Shown: positions 21,025 to 31,680 of the stretch, piece after piece
How positions within the stretch are numbered: position 1 is the stretch's first letter
Layout: each line of letters begins with the position of its first letter
DNA from: Cladophialophora immunda
Taxonomy: Eukaryota; Ascomycota; Eurotiomycetes; Chaetothyriales; Herpotrichiellaceae
Assembly: GCF_000835495.1 (NCBI RefSeq)
Contig: NW_015622542.1
Span: 3,308,485 to 3,372,484, forward strand
DNA length: 64,000 nt
Reading direction: 5' to 3'
Notes under the pieces: generated by a model
Databases searched by the model: none
What the model saw: the letters and a program-made list of their open reading frames with translations, nothing else
Told to the model about the DNA's origin: nothing
Made by a program: the position numbers and the translations under genes

Positions 21025-22876
21025 TCAAGTAGATGAGATGCAACGTCTGAAAGTTTGCGGAATTTGGAAAGAATGCGCTGGCAATGTCACCAAAACCTGA
21101 ACACCATCAGTGAAATGTTGTGGCGTGGCTGTTCTACAACAACGTCTGGCGCAATTGAGATCGAGAGCTGCAAACAGCCCAGTGATTTAGCAGCAGCAAC
21201 AAACTGGTTCTGAATTGTGAGATTGAATGCGGTATGCGCGCTGAGATCAAGAGCTGAGGACGATCATTGCATGTGGCCGCGAGACGCTTTTCGTAATGAT
21301 GGATTGACGGAGAGAGGGCAAACAGATGATTGAACCACAAGACCCATGCCTTCTTTTTCACTCATGTATTTGCGAATCGATACTGGGAGAATCACCGGGA
21401 AATGATTGTCGCTGGACATTGGAGATTCCGGCTTCGGGCCAGGACGGCTGAATGTACTATACAGGATGGTAAAATCAAACGGAAGCAAAAGCGATTCAAT
21501 TGACTTCGATTTATGCACACATGGTACATATGACAAAATCCCACACATGATTATGGATTGACCGGAGACTCTCAGGTTTCTCGAGTCTCCATTTCTTTCA
21601 CATCGCCTTCAAACTGCAAAGATAGCTGCCTTTATATTGTGCATGTCTCTCCTCATTTGACGCACTCAGACCTATCTTGCCTGGCCAGAAAGGTCTGTTA
21701 TCCCAACCAGGCACAGATCAAAGTGTAACACGATATTGGAGAACTCTCTTGTGAGAAGTGTCTATCCATCTCGGCATAATTTTGACAACATCCGCTACGG
21801 AACACCAGAAGAGGTGGAGCAGGATGAAGCTTCGAAAGTGCCGTGTCTTACTCACCAGCTCACCTTGCCTCAGTTCACTGATGACACGCAGTTTGAGGTG
21901 GTTTGAGTTGTCGAATTGGCCGAAAATTGAGCCAGCCAGCCGAACCATGTGCAAGGGCAAGGGTAGGGGAGGGACATGAGTGTATATATAGTACATGTTA
22001 CCAGCCCAGGTTGTTCCTGAGGAAAGGACCAAGTGGCGCGATGGGTTAAGGTCCTGGAAGAGAGGAAAAGACAAAGGCAGAGGGCAAGGGAGCAAGAGAG
22101 GTAGCTTTATGGTCTGTATACCATCATACTCCTTGGCGAGACTATGAGAGGGTGAGGTAGAAAACTCTTTAGAGACTGTTGTTGTTATATTGTCAGCCAG
22201 AAGCGAACCATTCACCACCACGATTCTGCCAGACTGCCAGCAAAAATTAGGCGGAGTTGGATTAGAAAGGCATTGTCATATGATCTTGGCAGCTCGAAAA
22301 TGTGTGGAAGCAACAGCAGTAAGATGCATTCAACAGAGGTATATTGAGTGCCGCGGACTAATTTTTGAAGAAGAAACTTGGAAGAGCTAAAGGCTGGTTT
22401 GAAATATTCTGATGAGAGTGGAGTCACCTACGAGGCTGTAGTGCTTGGCAAGGCTGTCGGGTCCAGCCTCGCTGTCCATTCTGAAAAGGCGAGGCTCAGC
22501 GTAGTCGTTACCCGGTCCAGGCACGCGGATGAAGAGCACGACGTCTATCTAAAGCTGTTCTAAGATTCTAAATGTGTACTCTCAGACTTCGAGTCTGCTC
22601 ACCTTCGCATGATCAGATGGAACAATACTGATCGCCTGGATTGTAGGGCTTGACCGCTGTCCTACTCTGGTATTGACCGGTCTTTTCTCAAGTAGGTTGC
22701 TCTCAAAGGGCAAGTTCGTCCTCGCAGCCGAATGGACGGCATACCGCAACTTCATTTTGCGGTCTCAGCAAAACCACTAGTCACACAGGACTGCTCGCCG
22801 ATTTGGCGTCGAATATGGTTGGAATCACAAATCAATCGACGGATATTCTCTCGAATCGACCATCGACCAGTTCCGC
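21025..22876. other. Convergent intergenic region of about 1.85 kb
   Basis: Lies between the 3' ends of the Aim19-like gene (+) and SKI8 (-). Frames such as 21718-22221 (minus) have no recognisable features. No gene or RNA gene supported. Confidence 0.4.
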
Positions 22877-24041
22877 TCATCCGCCTGTAGCTTCCCGGTA
22901 GATGGCGATAGCCTTATTGCTTCCCACGGTCACAAATCTCTCGGCCTTCTGTCTCTCAACATTGGTCTCGCCTTTCGGCTGCCACTTGACACACCATAGA
23001 CCTTTTTCACTCTCGCTGTGCGTTGCAACGCAGACTCTTCGCTCGATATCCCACACCTTGACCTTGCCATCCAAACTTCCACTTAAGACGTATTGGCCAT
23101 TGTGGTTCCAATCGAGGTCCGTGATCCAAGCTGCATGCCCACTGAGATTGGCGATTTGTTCGCCTGATGCAGGATCATAGAGGGAGATTATCCGCGCGTC
23201 GCCAGCTGCTGCAAGGAGAGTGGAACCCGGAGAAAACTTGACAGCGCGGACCGGTTTGATGAGTCCTGGAAGCGAATGCAGTAGGCGAGACGTAGCCGTA
23301 GAGAACAGGTAGACTGCCCCGGACTCGTGGCCACTGGCTATGAATCTGCCGTCTGGTGACTTTTGCTCGCGAAGGTCGACATGTCAGTGTGTTTCTCCCC
23401 CGAACAGAGGATGCAATTCTTGCCAGATGACGGGATTCTTACCATGTCTACCGACATCCCGAAACTGCCCTTCGTCTCGAATTCCCTGATCTTCTCCCGA
23501 CTCACGCCATTTGCCAGATCCCATACATTGATCCGTCCATCATGGGTTGTGCCAGCCGCAAACTTCCCGTCAGAAGACAAGCATACCGCCCAAATCTCTC
23601 CTGTTTTCTTCTTTGGACCGACATCAATATTCCCGTCGTCCTTCCACTTTCCCTCCTCGTATTTCCATATTTTGACATCACCGCCAAAGCCGATGCTCAC
23701 AGCTCTTGTGCCAGTTTCGCGGTCTGTGCTAATATGGTGGCAGCCGAGTTTATGGGCGTCTTTGAGGATCTGGGCAATGGGATAGCCTTCTTCGACTGCG
23801 GAATGGATCTTGATCGAGGACTCGCCCGAACCTGTAAGGATTTGGGTTTGAGTCACAGCGAGGGCGAAAATGTCCGTGGCATGGGCTGTGCAATATTCTC
23901 TTAGTGGGTAAAGAAGAATGCGCAGCAAAGATCGAAATTACCTTCATCGATCGAATGGAGGGCGAGATATTGTTTCGACTAACTCCGATGTCAGTTGCTT
24001 GACATGACTGCACACAGGACCAGAATTAGATCACAGACCAT
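22877..24041 (-). CDS. SKI8: WD40 protein of the Ski complex, Ski8/Rec14
   Basis: Four coding exons on the minus strand (24041-24039, 23978-23942, 23885-23443, 23359-22877) give 321 aa. The first coding exon is the ATG alone, followed by a GTCTGT donor; joining at GTTAG gives MSKQYLALHSIDE, the expected start of fungal Ski8 proteins, then AHATDIFALAVTQTQILTGS. WD40 repeats follow: IKIH, VKIWKYEEGKW, INVWDLANG, SPDGRFIASGHESGAVYLF, ISLYDP, HAAWITDLDWNHNGQYVLSGS, VKVWDIERR, and the terminal AIAIYREATGG. Ski8 scaffolds Ski2-Ski3 for cytoplasmic 3'-5' mRNA decay and in some fungi also acts in meiotic recombination. Reading upstream of exon 2 without splicing meets a TAG immediately, supporting the tiny first exon. 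Confidence 0.92.
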
Positions 24042-24672
24042 GTCGACTGCGTCGATACATCATACACCGAGTTCAATGAGACAAGAAGATCAGGATGGCA
24101 TGGAAAAGAGTGTCGACTCTAGACTGAATGCAGGACTCTGGTTCGAACATATACAATTTTATCTTTGAAATGACGTAGTTTTACAATGCTCCGCATTTGA
24201 CAAGTCAACACGGTAGAGCCGCACAGAGGTCGAATAACCTCTCTTCCTTTGCCTGCGCCTCACCACTTATCCATTCCGTTCAGAATACACATCCTCCAAT
24301 ATAAAATCATTCCGAACCATCTCTCCGCTGCCGGAGCTCCGCTAAGCGCAATCGCAGAGTCCTCTCAACCGCGGGTGCGAGCAAGGCCTGCTTCGAGTTC
24401 AATTTTGACCGAATCCCCTTTCGCTTAGCTCATACTGCTGTCGAGTCTCCCAAATCTTGGTGACTATGTAGCATCTGATGCTATATTCGTCGAATGGTTC
24501 TTGGTGGTATTGGGTCCGGAAGGGAAGGGGGGCATTGAACAATGCATCTCAGAGCCTGTTATAGCCCTCCTCCTATGCCGTAAAGAGCCAGGAACATTTG
24601 GATTCAGCAGTCCCCTGCCGTATGTGCCTTATACCCTTCTTTTTCTCCGCTTGGGCGTCGCACTTCAATCCC
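24042..24672. other. Intergenic: SKI8 upstream region and bL32m 3' flank
   Basis: No gene seen. The plus frame 24501-24770 overlaps the bL32m 3' exon antisense and is a shadow. Confidence 0.45.
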
Positions 24673-25136
24673 TCAAACTTTGGTCTGCTCAGATGTCTTT
24701 GCTGTCTCACTCGCTTCCGCATCTCGGTGTTTCCAACTTTCATATATTTCTGGAATGCGGGTCAATATGAGTAACCGTCATTAAGCGCGTCATACTGACC
24801 AGCAACACAATATGGACACAAGGTATGAGCCTTTTTGGGCCTCCCGCAGCCTGGGCATTGATTGACTGCTTTCACGTCTTTCAGAGCTTTCCCAGCCAGT
24901 TGTCGATGTCTCTTTTTCATGTGCGACGTCTTCTTCTTGGGCACTGCCCGCAATATCCCTTCCCAAATATCTGAAATAAGCCCAGGAATATTCGTCGCGA
25001 TCGAGGGTATTGCGATGGACGCGGAGATGACGTTGCGGAATGACCATGCGTGTATCGACGTAAGGGGTACGCCTGAGCTCCTCCGAAAGAGAATCTGTGA
25101 CAGCCGGGAACCGCTAAATGCAGTAGCCAGTGCCAT
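24673..25136 (-). CDS. MRPL32: Mitochondrial large-subunit ribosomal protein bL32m
   Basis: Exons 25136-24800 and 24749-24673 give 137 aa. The N-terminus MALATAFSGSRLSQILFRR is a basic mitochondrial presequence. The bL32 core starts with AVPKKKTSHMKKRHRQLAGK and carries the zinc ribbon Cys94, Cys97, Cys107 and Cys110 (CPGCG...CPYC). The intron (GTCAGT...TTCCAG) falls right after the last Cys pair; splicing gives AEIYESWKHRDAEASE and a stop, whereas reading through adds 12 unrelated residues. bL32m is imported, processed by the m-AAA protease in yeast, and assembled into the mitoribosome. Confidence 0.95.
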
Positions 25137-25539
25137 AGTTGCGGCGCAGCTGCTTTACTTTGATGAGATATGTCGATGAATACTTTTCAAGAATCTTTCA
25201 GTACCAGCTTCAAAGTCCAATGCGCTAGCTTCTCACAGTTAAGACGTTGGCTAGTCAGGGACGATAAATAAAGCAGCGGCAGTGCCTTTACCTTGTACAC
25301 AGCCTAGCCTTTTCTCGTAGTGACGCCCCCTGTCCCTTGGCGCGAGACAAAAAGGGGGCCTCTGTCAATGCTGGCAAGATCGTCTGGGGAAATTGTTTCG
25401 TCGCAGGCAGTCGCAACTCCCTCTTTTCTCGTGCACAATTCATTTCCCCCATCTGTCTTGCCTTCAACATTGTGTTGATACAAACTTGTCTTGTTCATCG
25501 CGTTGATATCCTTGATTTCTGCATCTTCGAACAGGCACG
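25137..25539. promoter_or_regulatory. Divergent upstream region of bL32m and the septin gene
   Basis: About 400 bp between divergent start codons. Pyrimidine-rich stretches precede the septin ATG. Nothing else is visible. Confidence 0.45.
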
Positions 25540-26730
25540 ATGACCATGGCAATGAACCAACCGAACGCGGTGTTCCCACGTTCACATGTGGGTTTCGATT
25601 CTATCACCCAACAAATTGAGAAGAAGTTGTTGAAAAGAGGTTTCCAATTCAACGTCATCTGCGTTGGTAAGGCTGCCAGGACCCTCTCGTATGGTCTTAA
25701 CTGACTCTTCTCAGGCCAGACCGGACTTGGGAAATCGACTCTCATTAACACGATCTTCGCGAGCCATCTCATCGACTCCAAAGGCCGGCTTCGACCTGAT
25801 GAACCAACACGCTCCACTACTGAAATTCAGACGGTGTCGCATAGTCAGTCTTTTGACCCCCAAGGGTTATGGAAACAGGTCACTGACAAATTTGCAGTCA
25901 TCGAAGAGAACGGTGTGAGACTGCGGTTGAACATAGTCGATACCCCTGGCTACGGTGATTTGGTCAACAACGATCGTTGGTAGGTGTCGCGCAACTGTTA
26001 CTCTTAGTGGTAACTTCAAAACATGCGACTGACTGTGTCTAGCTGGGATCCTATTGTGAAATACATCAAAGACCAGCACTCTGCCTACCTGCGAAAAGAA
26101 CTCACCGCCCAACGAGAACGCTATATCCAAGACACTCGCATCCATTGCTGCCTTTTCTTCATCCAACCTTCCGGCCATGCTCTGAAACCGATTGACATTG
26201 TGGTTCTGAAGAAGCTCTCTGATGTCGTCAACGTGGTCCCTGTCATCGCCAAGGCCGATTCCCTCACACTCGAGGAGCGCAGAGCATTCAAGGAGCGGAT
26301 CAAGGAGGAGTTTGCTTTCCACAACCTGAAGATGTACCCATATGACAACGAAGAGCTGGATGACGAGGAAAGAGCCACCAATGCCACCATCAAGGACATT
26401 ATCCCCTTTGCAGTCGTCGGCAGCGAGAAGTCGATCATTGTTAACGGCAAGCAAGTTCGCGGTCGACAGAACAAATGGGGAATCATCAACGTCGAGGATG
26501 AGAACCACTGCGAATTCGTGTATCTCCGAAACTTCCTCACTCGCACTCACCTCCAAGACCTCATCGAAACCACCAGCCAGATCCACTACGAGACTTTCAG
26601 AGCCAAGCAATTGCTGGCGTTGAAGGAGAGCAGTGCTGCAAGTGGCATGGCTGGTAGCAGGCCCATCAGCCCTGCCGCTGACCGAGAATTGAGCAGGGGC
26701 TCACAGCGTATGACGATGAATGGATATTAG
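25540..26730 (+). CDS. CDC10: Septin, Cdc10/AspD class
   Basis: Four exons (25540-25666, 25715-25843, 25898-25979, 26043-26730) give 341 aa. HVGFDSITQQIEKKLLKRGF at the N-terminus is typical of the Cdc10 group. GTPase motifs are the P-loop GQTGLGKS (residues 43-50), DTPGYGD and AKAD; the NNDRCWDPIVKYIKDQHSAY segment is completed by splicing. The septin unique element and WGIINVEDENHCEFVYLRNF follow. The C-terminus lacks the long coiled coil of Cdc3/11/12 types, as expected for Cdc10. Septins form hetero-oligomeric filaments at septa, hyphal tips and spores. The start is the first of three nearby in-frame ATGs. Confidence 0.96.
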
Positions 26731-26994
26731 GAGATTTGCACATATGAGGCATCCAAGCAAGGGGATGGGGATGGGGATGGATTTGACAAAAGCAATGGTT
26801 GAGCTTGAGCGATTGCCATATCCTTTTCTTGTCGCCTGAAACTTTATTCTAATGTAGCGTCTATGCAGAGAGCGGGCCTTTCGTCTTTGAGCTGGGGGTA
26901 TAAAGTAATTCTCATGACTGTTCATCCTCCCTGTGGTTTCGGAAATCAAAACTCCGTACACCAACCCTTTTTCCCTTGTTGCAGCTTGGTTGAA

Positions 26995-27732
26995 TCAAGC
27001 TGAGGCCTCAGTGCCAAGTTCTTTCATCACCCATTCGTCAAGTTCGTGGAACGTGGCATCCAGATCGTCATTGATGATGACCTTGTCATTCTTGCCCTCG
27101 GTCTTACAATACTCGATCTCGTGCTTGGCCTGGGCTAGACGCTTTTGGATTGCTTCTTCGCTCGTGTCGCCGCGACCTCGCAGTCTCTGCTCCAGAACCT
27201 CAATGCTGGGGGGCTGAATAAAGCATATCCTTGGGTTCAACTGGCTCTTCTTCAACTGCTTGACGCCTTCCATCTCGATATCAAATATACATATCCTCTT
27301 GCCAGGAGCTGTGGAACCATCAATGCTCTTGCCTTTTCCCTCAGCGACGTCTTGGACAGCCTTCTTGGATGAGCCGTAGTAGTTCCCTCCAAATTTGGCA
27401 TGCTCCTCAAACGCATTGTTTGCGATCATTGACTGGAAGGTTTCGGGGGATGTGAAGTGGTAGTGAACGCCATCTTCCTCGCCCGGGCGGGGCTTTCGAG
27501 TCGTGTGGGAGACACTGAAGCCGAAGAGATCGGGGTGTTTCGCAAAGAGTCGCTTTATAAGGGTACTTTTGCCAGTCCCCGATGGGCCGGAGAATACAAT
27601 GGGTCTTGGCTCGGCCGTCGTCGAGAGGGAAGACATGGCCGCACCACGATATATGTACCGGGAGAAAGACCTCGACTCGTGCTCTAAGCGGATGTGGTGT
27701 CTCTGGAACAGCGAGGTTACTCTGCTTGACAT
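26995..27732 (-). CDS. GUK1: Guanylate kinase
   Basis: A single exon of 245 aa from the ATG at 27732; an internal ATG at 27636 gives 213 aa, the more usual length. The P-loop is SGPSGTGKS (residues 48-56 of the long form); HTTRKPRPGEEDGVHYHF, GNYYGSSKKAV and RICIFDIEMEG are classical GMP-binding parts, and LRGRGDTSEEAIQKRL belongs to the lid. The enzyme phosphorylates GMP to GDP. The extra 32 residues of the long form are Arg- and Ser-rich (MSSRVTSLFQRHHIRLE) and could be a mitochondrial presequence or merely leader sequence. It is divergent from the gene at 27932. Confidence 0.95.
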   Translation of the reverse strand: MSSRVTSLFQRHHIRLEHESRSFSRYIYRGAAMSSLSTTAEPRPIVFSGPSGTGKSTLIKRLFAKHPDLFGFSVSHTTRKPRPGEEDGVHYHFTSPETFQSMIANNAFEEHAKFGGNYYGSSKKAVQDVAEGKGKSIDGSTAPGKRICIFDIEMEGVKQLKKSQLNPRICFIQPPSIEVLEQRLRGRGDTSEEAIQKRLAQAKHEIEYCKTEGKNDKVIINDDLDATFHELDEWVMKELGTEASA

Positions 27733-27931
27733 AGAGAAATGTTTGTAGCGGGCGGTGGGAAAGAGGAAGCCCGTGGAATTTCAATGCGGTGAAAAAAAGG
27801 AGCCAATGGAGGCTACGGATCTGCGGTCTTGGCAGGGGTTTCGGATCAGGGAAGTCTCTCCAACTCGTCTCTATTGCGACTTGCAAAAGACACCTAATGT
27901 TAATCATCGTGCATCGCAGCCCCTCCTCACA
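27733..27931. promoter_or_regulatory. Short divergent promoter between guanylate kinase and the proline-rich gene
   Basis: Only 199 bp separate the outermost ATGs (295 bp if the internal GUK1 start is used), so the promoters must overlap. Confidence 0.5.
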
Positions 27932-30171
27932 ATGGAATCGCCAGAAACCCTCGATCAGCCCGACGAGGCTCCCGCTCAACCGAACGAGACTCAGGAGGAC
28001 AATGCTGGCGATGGCCGCGAAGATTTTGCCCATGGTGTCGTCGGGCAAGTGCCGGGCAGCGACGGGAAAACGCGTCCGAGGCGCCCACGCGTAAGTACCG
28101 GTCCAGTCTGAGATACTTGTTGCGCTGGACATGTCCCGGGTCATCGGACTTGGTTCTATCAGTCCGGTCTAATGAAATCTATAGGGTCGCCACGCGAAAG
28201 ATCCGTTGGCAAAGTCCATAGTTATCAAATGTTCAAGGCTGGAAGACCTCGAGGCCCAGCTCAAGGAGTATTTGGCAGATTCGACCCTTGACCGTGAGCA
28301 CACCACGCTCGAGTTTGACTTCCCTGTCACCACCGCCTTTATGGTGGCTGCGAGGGAGCCTCTAGGGAAAGGAGATCCAGGGGATAAAAAGACGCCATAC
28401 GTGTACAGCCCTTTCAACAAGACCGCGATCACTGTGGTTGATGCTCTGCACACGATCCAAGATCCCAAGGAACGGGTGACGATGCAGAAAGGGATCAGCA
28501 AGACCCTCATTGAAGCATGTCAAAACGTAGATGGGTATCGGTACAGCTTTCACAACCATTGGATCAGTCGAGAGGATCAAGCAAGCAGGTTTTCATACTG
28601 TGAGTTTCTTTGTAAAGCACATCTTTTTCCGTAGCTAATTGACCCTAGACTGCAATGATTCGGTGCTCAACAAAGGCCGTGCCGCTAATGAGAGTGTGAC
28701 CAAAATCAAGGCTGGCGTCAAGGTTCGCAAACCAGTCTGGGACTGCCACGGCTTGATCTCTATCAAGTTTTCCATGACAAAGAACAGTTTGGAACTCCAC
28801 TATACACACATTCCTCTCCACAAAACATTCGAGGAACGGGCCCCGAATCCGCGCAACGGTTCAAAGCGCAAGCGTCTCCTGGAAATTTTCCATCCTGAAA
28901 AGCTCGTGAGAGAGAAAAAGAGAAAATCGAATGAGCCTAAACCGTCAAGACCTAAGAAACCTGTTACGGAGCCGACTCCGCATGAGGATGGGCCGTCAAC
29001 CACACCACAAAGAGAGGGCAGTTTGGCACCCTTGTTCGACTTCCTCGGTAGGATTGAGGAGGATGGAGAAGGACCAGCTGCTACCGAACCACCCGCCGGC
29101 GCCGCCGCCGCCGTCGACGTCGAGACCGTCAAGATCCCTGCCTCTGGCGACGGGAGTAAACGCAAGAAGAACATGTTTCCCGGGCAATTTATTTGGAACA
29201 TTTCGGATCCACAGAAGAAAAAGCGGCAGTCAAAGAAGACTCTAACTGCTCCCGGAGTTCCAGCAGCTCCTAAACCTCCTGTACCTCCTGCCGCTACGGC
29301 GACACCAGCACCTATGATTCCCCCGAGCAACGGCCAAACAGTGGCGCCAATATCCCGGACCGAATCAGAGCTTCGAGCCAGGCTTGAGCAGGCCGAGCAA
29401 AAGATCCGCGATCTAGAAGCTGAAAGACAGCGACAGGCGAGAGGAGGCGCAGAGCCGGGTCGATCGACTGCTTTACAATACCAGAACCAGCAGGGGCCTC
29501 TGCCTCCCAACCCGGCCGTACCTTATCCTCCTCCCCCGCCCAATGCATATTTCCCTCCACCGCACTTCCAATATCCCCCGAATCCGCCACAGTGGAACTA
29601 TCCTCCTCATTCTTATCCTTATCCTTATCCACCACCAGGGCCACCAGGGCCACCCAGTCTCCCCTATCCCAATCCTGCACCCGGCAGTGCTCCAGCCGCA
29701 ACACACCCTCATGCGTATCACTATCCACCGCAACCTCTGCCTCCGCTTTCACAGCAACGGCCTCGATCGAACCCGCCTCCCGCGTACGGCTTCGTTCCCA
29801 ATCCCTTAGACCCAATGGACCCTATTCCCACGCGGGTCAGGTCACACCTCGGTCCCCCTCAGACTCCCTTAACACCTGAATCAAGCTCTACCTCCCGCGC
29901 CGAACGACACGTCGAGAGGCAATCTCCAGCTCAAGCTCCTCCATCTTCGACAGAACGCCACTCTGGGTCGAGTTCTCCGGGGCCCTCCGCTTCGGCGCCA
30001 GAGCCCTCAGATGAAACCGTGTCCGCGACAGCCACCGCAGGACCGGCGCAACCGGCGCCTGAGGGAGAGCCAACGCAGGCCCCGATCTCAGTCTCACCGA
30101 CGACGACGATGGTGGCGTCGCCGGCGGCAAATCCAGACCCGAGTCCCACTAAGGCCCCAGATGAGAAATGA
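27932..30171 (+). CDS. Conserved-looking fungal protein with C-X30-C-X17-H-X2-H motif and proline-rich tail
   Basis: Exons 27932-28090, 28185-28599 and 28649-30171 give 698 aa. After an acidic N-terminus (MESPETLDQPDEAPAQ) comes a folded-looking region (about residues 54-260) containing FDFPVTTAFMVAAREPLGKG and a compact motif: Cys193 (YYCNDS), Cys224 (VWDCHG), His242 and His245 (LHYTHIPLH). This spacing loosely resembles the FAR1/WRKY-GCM1 zinc ribbon, so DNA binding is a guess. Basic stretches such as REKKRKSNEPKPSRPKK look like nuclear localisation signals. A short coiled coil (ESELRARLEQAEQKIRDLEA) precedes a Pro/Tyr-rich, prion-like segment and a Ser/Thr/Pro/Ala-rich C-terminus. Introns are GTAAGT...ATAG and GTGAGT...CTAG. 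Function unknown. Confidence 0.82.
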
Positions 30172-30601
30172 GTAACGCTCGGCAAAGAGTGTGATCCCAC
30201 CCTGGACATCACAGGAGGGTGGAATTGCACCGCCAGCACTACTGAAAGAAGCCCGAGGGCTAGCGAGTGCTCAGTGACTTTTCTCCTCGAGGCAGTCGAG
30301 GATAGATATCATTACCTGGGTTGATGCCGGGTCTGCAACGTTTACCCCCATGCTTACTTTTCGCACTTCGTCTTACAGAAAGCAGGAGACGGAGGGGAAG
30401 CCACAAGGCGAAACGTTTCCTACACACTCTCACACAATCTCTCTCTCACCCCAAGGTCGCGGAATCGAGCGGGCATCAGCCCATCGTTCTTCGGTGGTTG
30501 ACAAACCGCCTTGCCTCCAGGGCCGCTCTGTGTTGCCATATTCCTCACAATCAATAATATGTGCTTGTAATGATAACTGTAGCATTAATCTTTTCTTTCT
30601 C

Positions 30602-30634
<33 letters not shown>

Positions 30635-31680
30635 CGTCGTCGTCATCTGACCTGACACGGTGGTCGTCTGTGAGCTAATTCGTCCATGCCCTTAGTTGTT
30701 GTGCAATATATTATTATTATATATGGGGTGATGAGTTTCATTGTTCGTGGGGGCGCCGACGACCGAGACTCGGAGGGAAAAAAAAAGGGATGGAATGAAG
30801 AAAAGGCTTCGACAAAGTTGTCAAGTTCTGATCGCGCGTTCACGCGGCTAAAGCTAACCAGAGCCGGGCAGACCGCTTGTATTAATAGCAGGGACAAAGA
30901 TAGAGCTAAACCAACTACCTATCTAACCAATAACGCCGCGGCCATACATACGTACATACATACATGAATAACACACAGGGTGAAAAGATTTCATACAGAC
31001 GCTGGCATTTTCAAAACATGACATCTGGTGGGGGGCAAAGAAGTCTCGAGTATTGGAGATCCCGGGGTGTTGTAGGCATGGGGAATAAGTAAAAGCATGG
31101 GTAAAAGTAATACATAGGATAGGATACAAGAATAGAAATAATGGAGTTCCGTGACTTCGTCGTTGATGGCCGTGATGATGGGGGGGTGGGGGGAACAAAT
31201 ACATAGAAATACAGCAAGCGTGATCCATAGCTTCCTGAACAAACAATCAAACGGCCAGCGTCTTGTCTTGTCCTGTCCAATATCCAGCTTGGCTCAATCG
31301 GCCGTAAAACTCTTGCGAACGGTAAACAGAAGAGTAACAGAAAGGGAGACTGCCAGCGACACAAGGGGCAAAACCGAGTCGAATGATGTCTATCGAGAGG
31401 TAGACAGAGGTGGGGTGGAGAGGCTCCTCGAAGCGGGTGTGCCATGTGGGAAGAAGGCGGGCATGCAGACATTCGATAGTTGACAAATCCAGGAATTCGC
31501 ACGGAGAGTCGTAATGGTCCAGAGTCACTGCTTGACGTGCGGTACCACCGAGCGAGGTGATGCTCCGGTGTTGATTGGGATAAAGCCTCTGTGTGTCTGA
31601 GGGCGGGACGCCTGCACAATGTCGCCTTTACGAGGTCGCCGTCGGTAGGATGGTTCGAGATGCGGCCGAGACCCAGGGCA
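30172..31680. other. Convergent intergenic region with simple repeats
   Basis: Between the proline-rich gene (+) and the first C2H2 gene (-). It contains a TGT/CGT microsatellite and a (CATA)n-like stretch near 30945-30965. No gene supported; the frames here read through the repeats or the UTRs. Confidence 0.45.
30602..30643. repeat. (TGT)11(CGT)3 microsatellite
   Basis: Eleven TGT units pass directly into three CGT units, about 430 bp downstream of the proline-rich gene's stop. Confidence 0.97.

Noticed and set aside
28800..29815. Long antisense frames (236 and 167 codons) opposite the proline-rich gene
   Set aside because: They mirror Pro- and Ser-rich codons of the real gene and show only biased composition.
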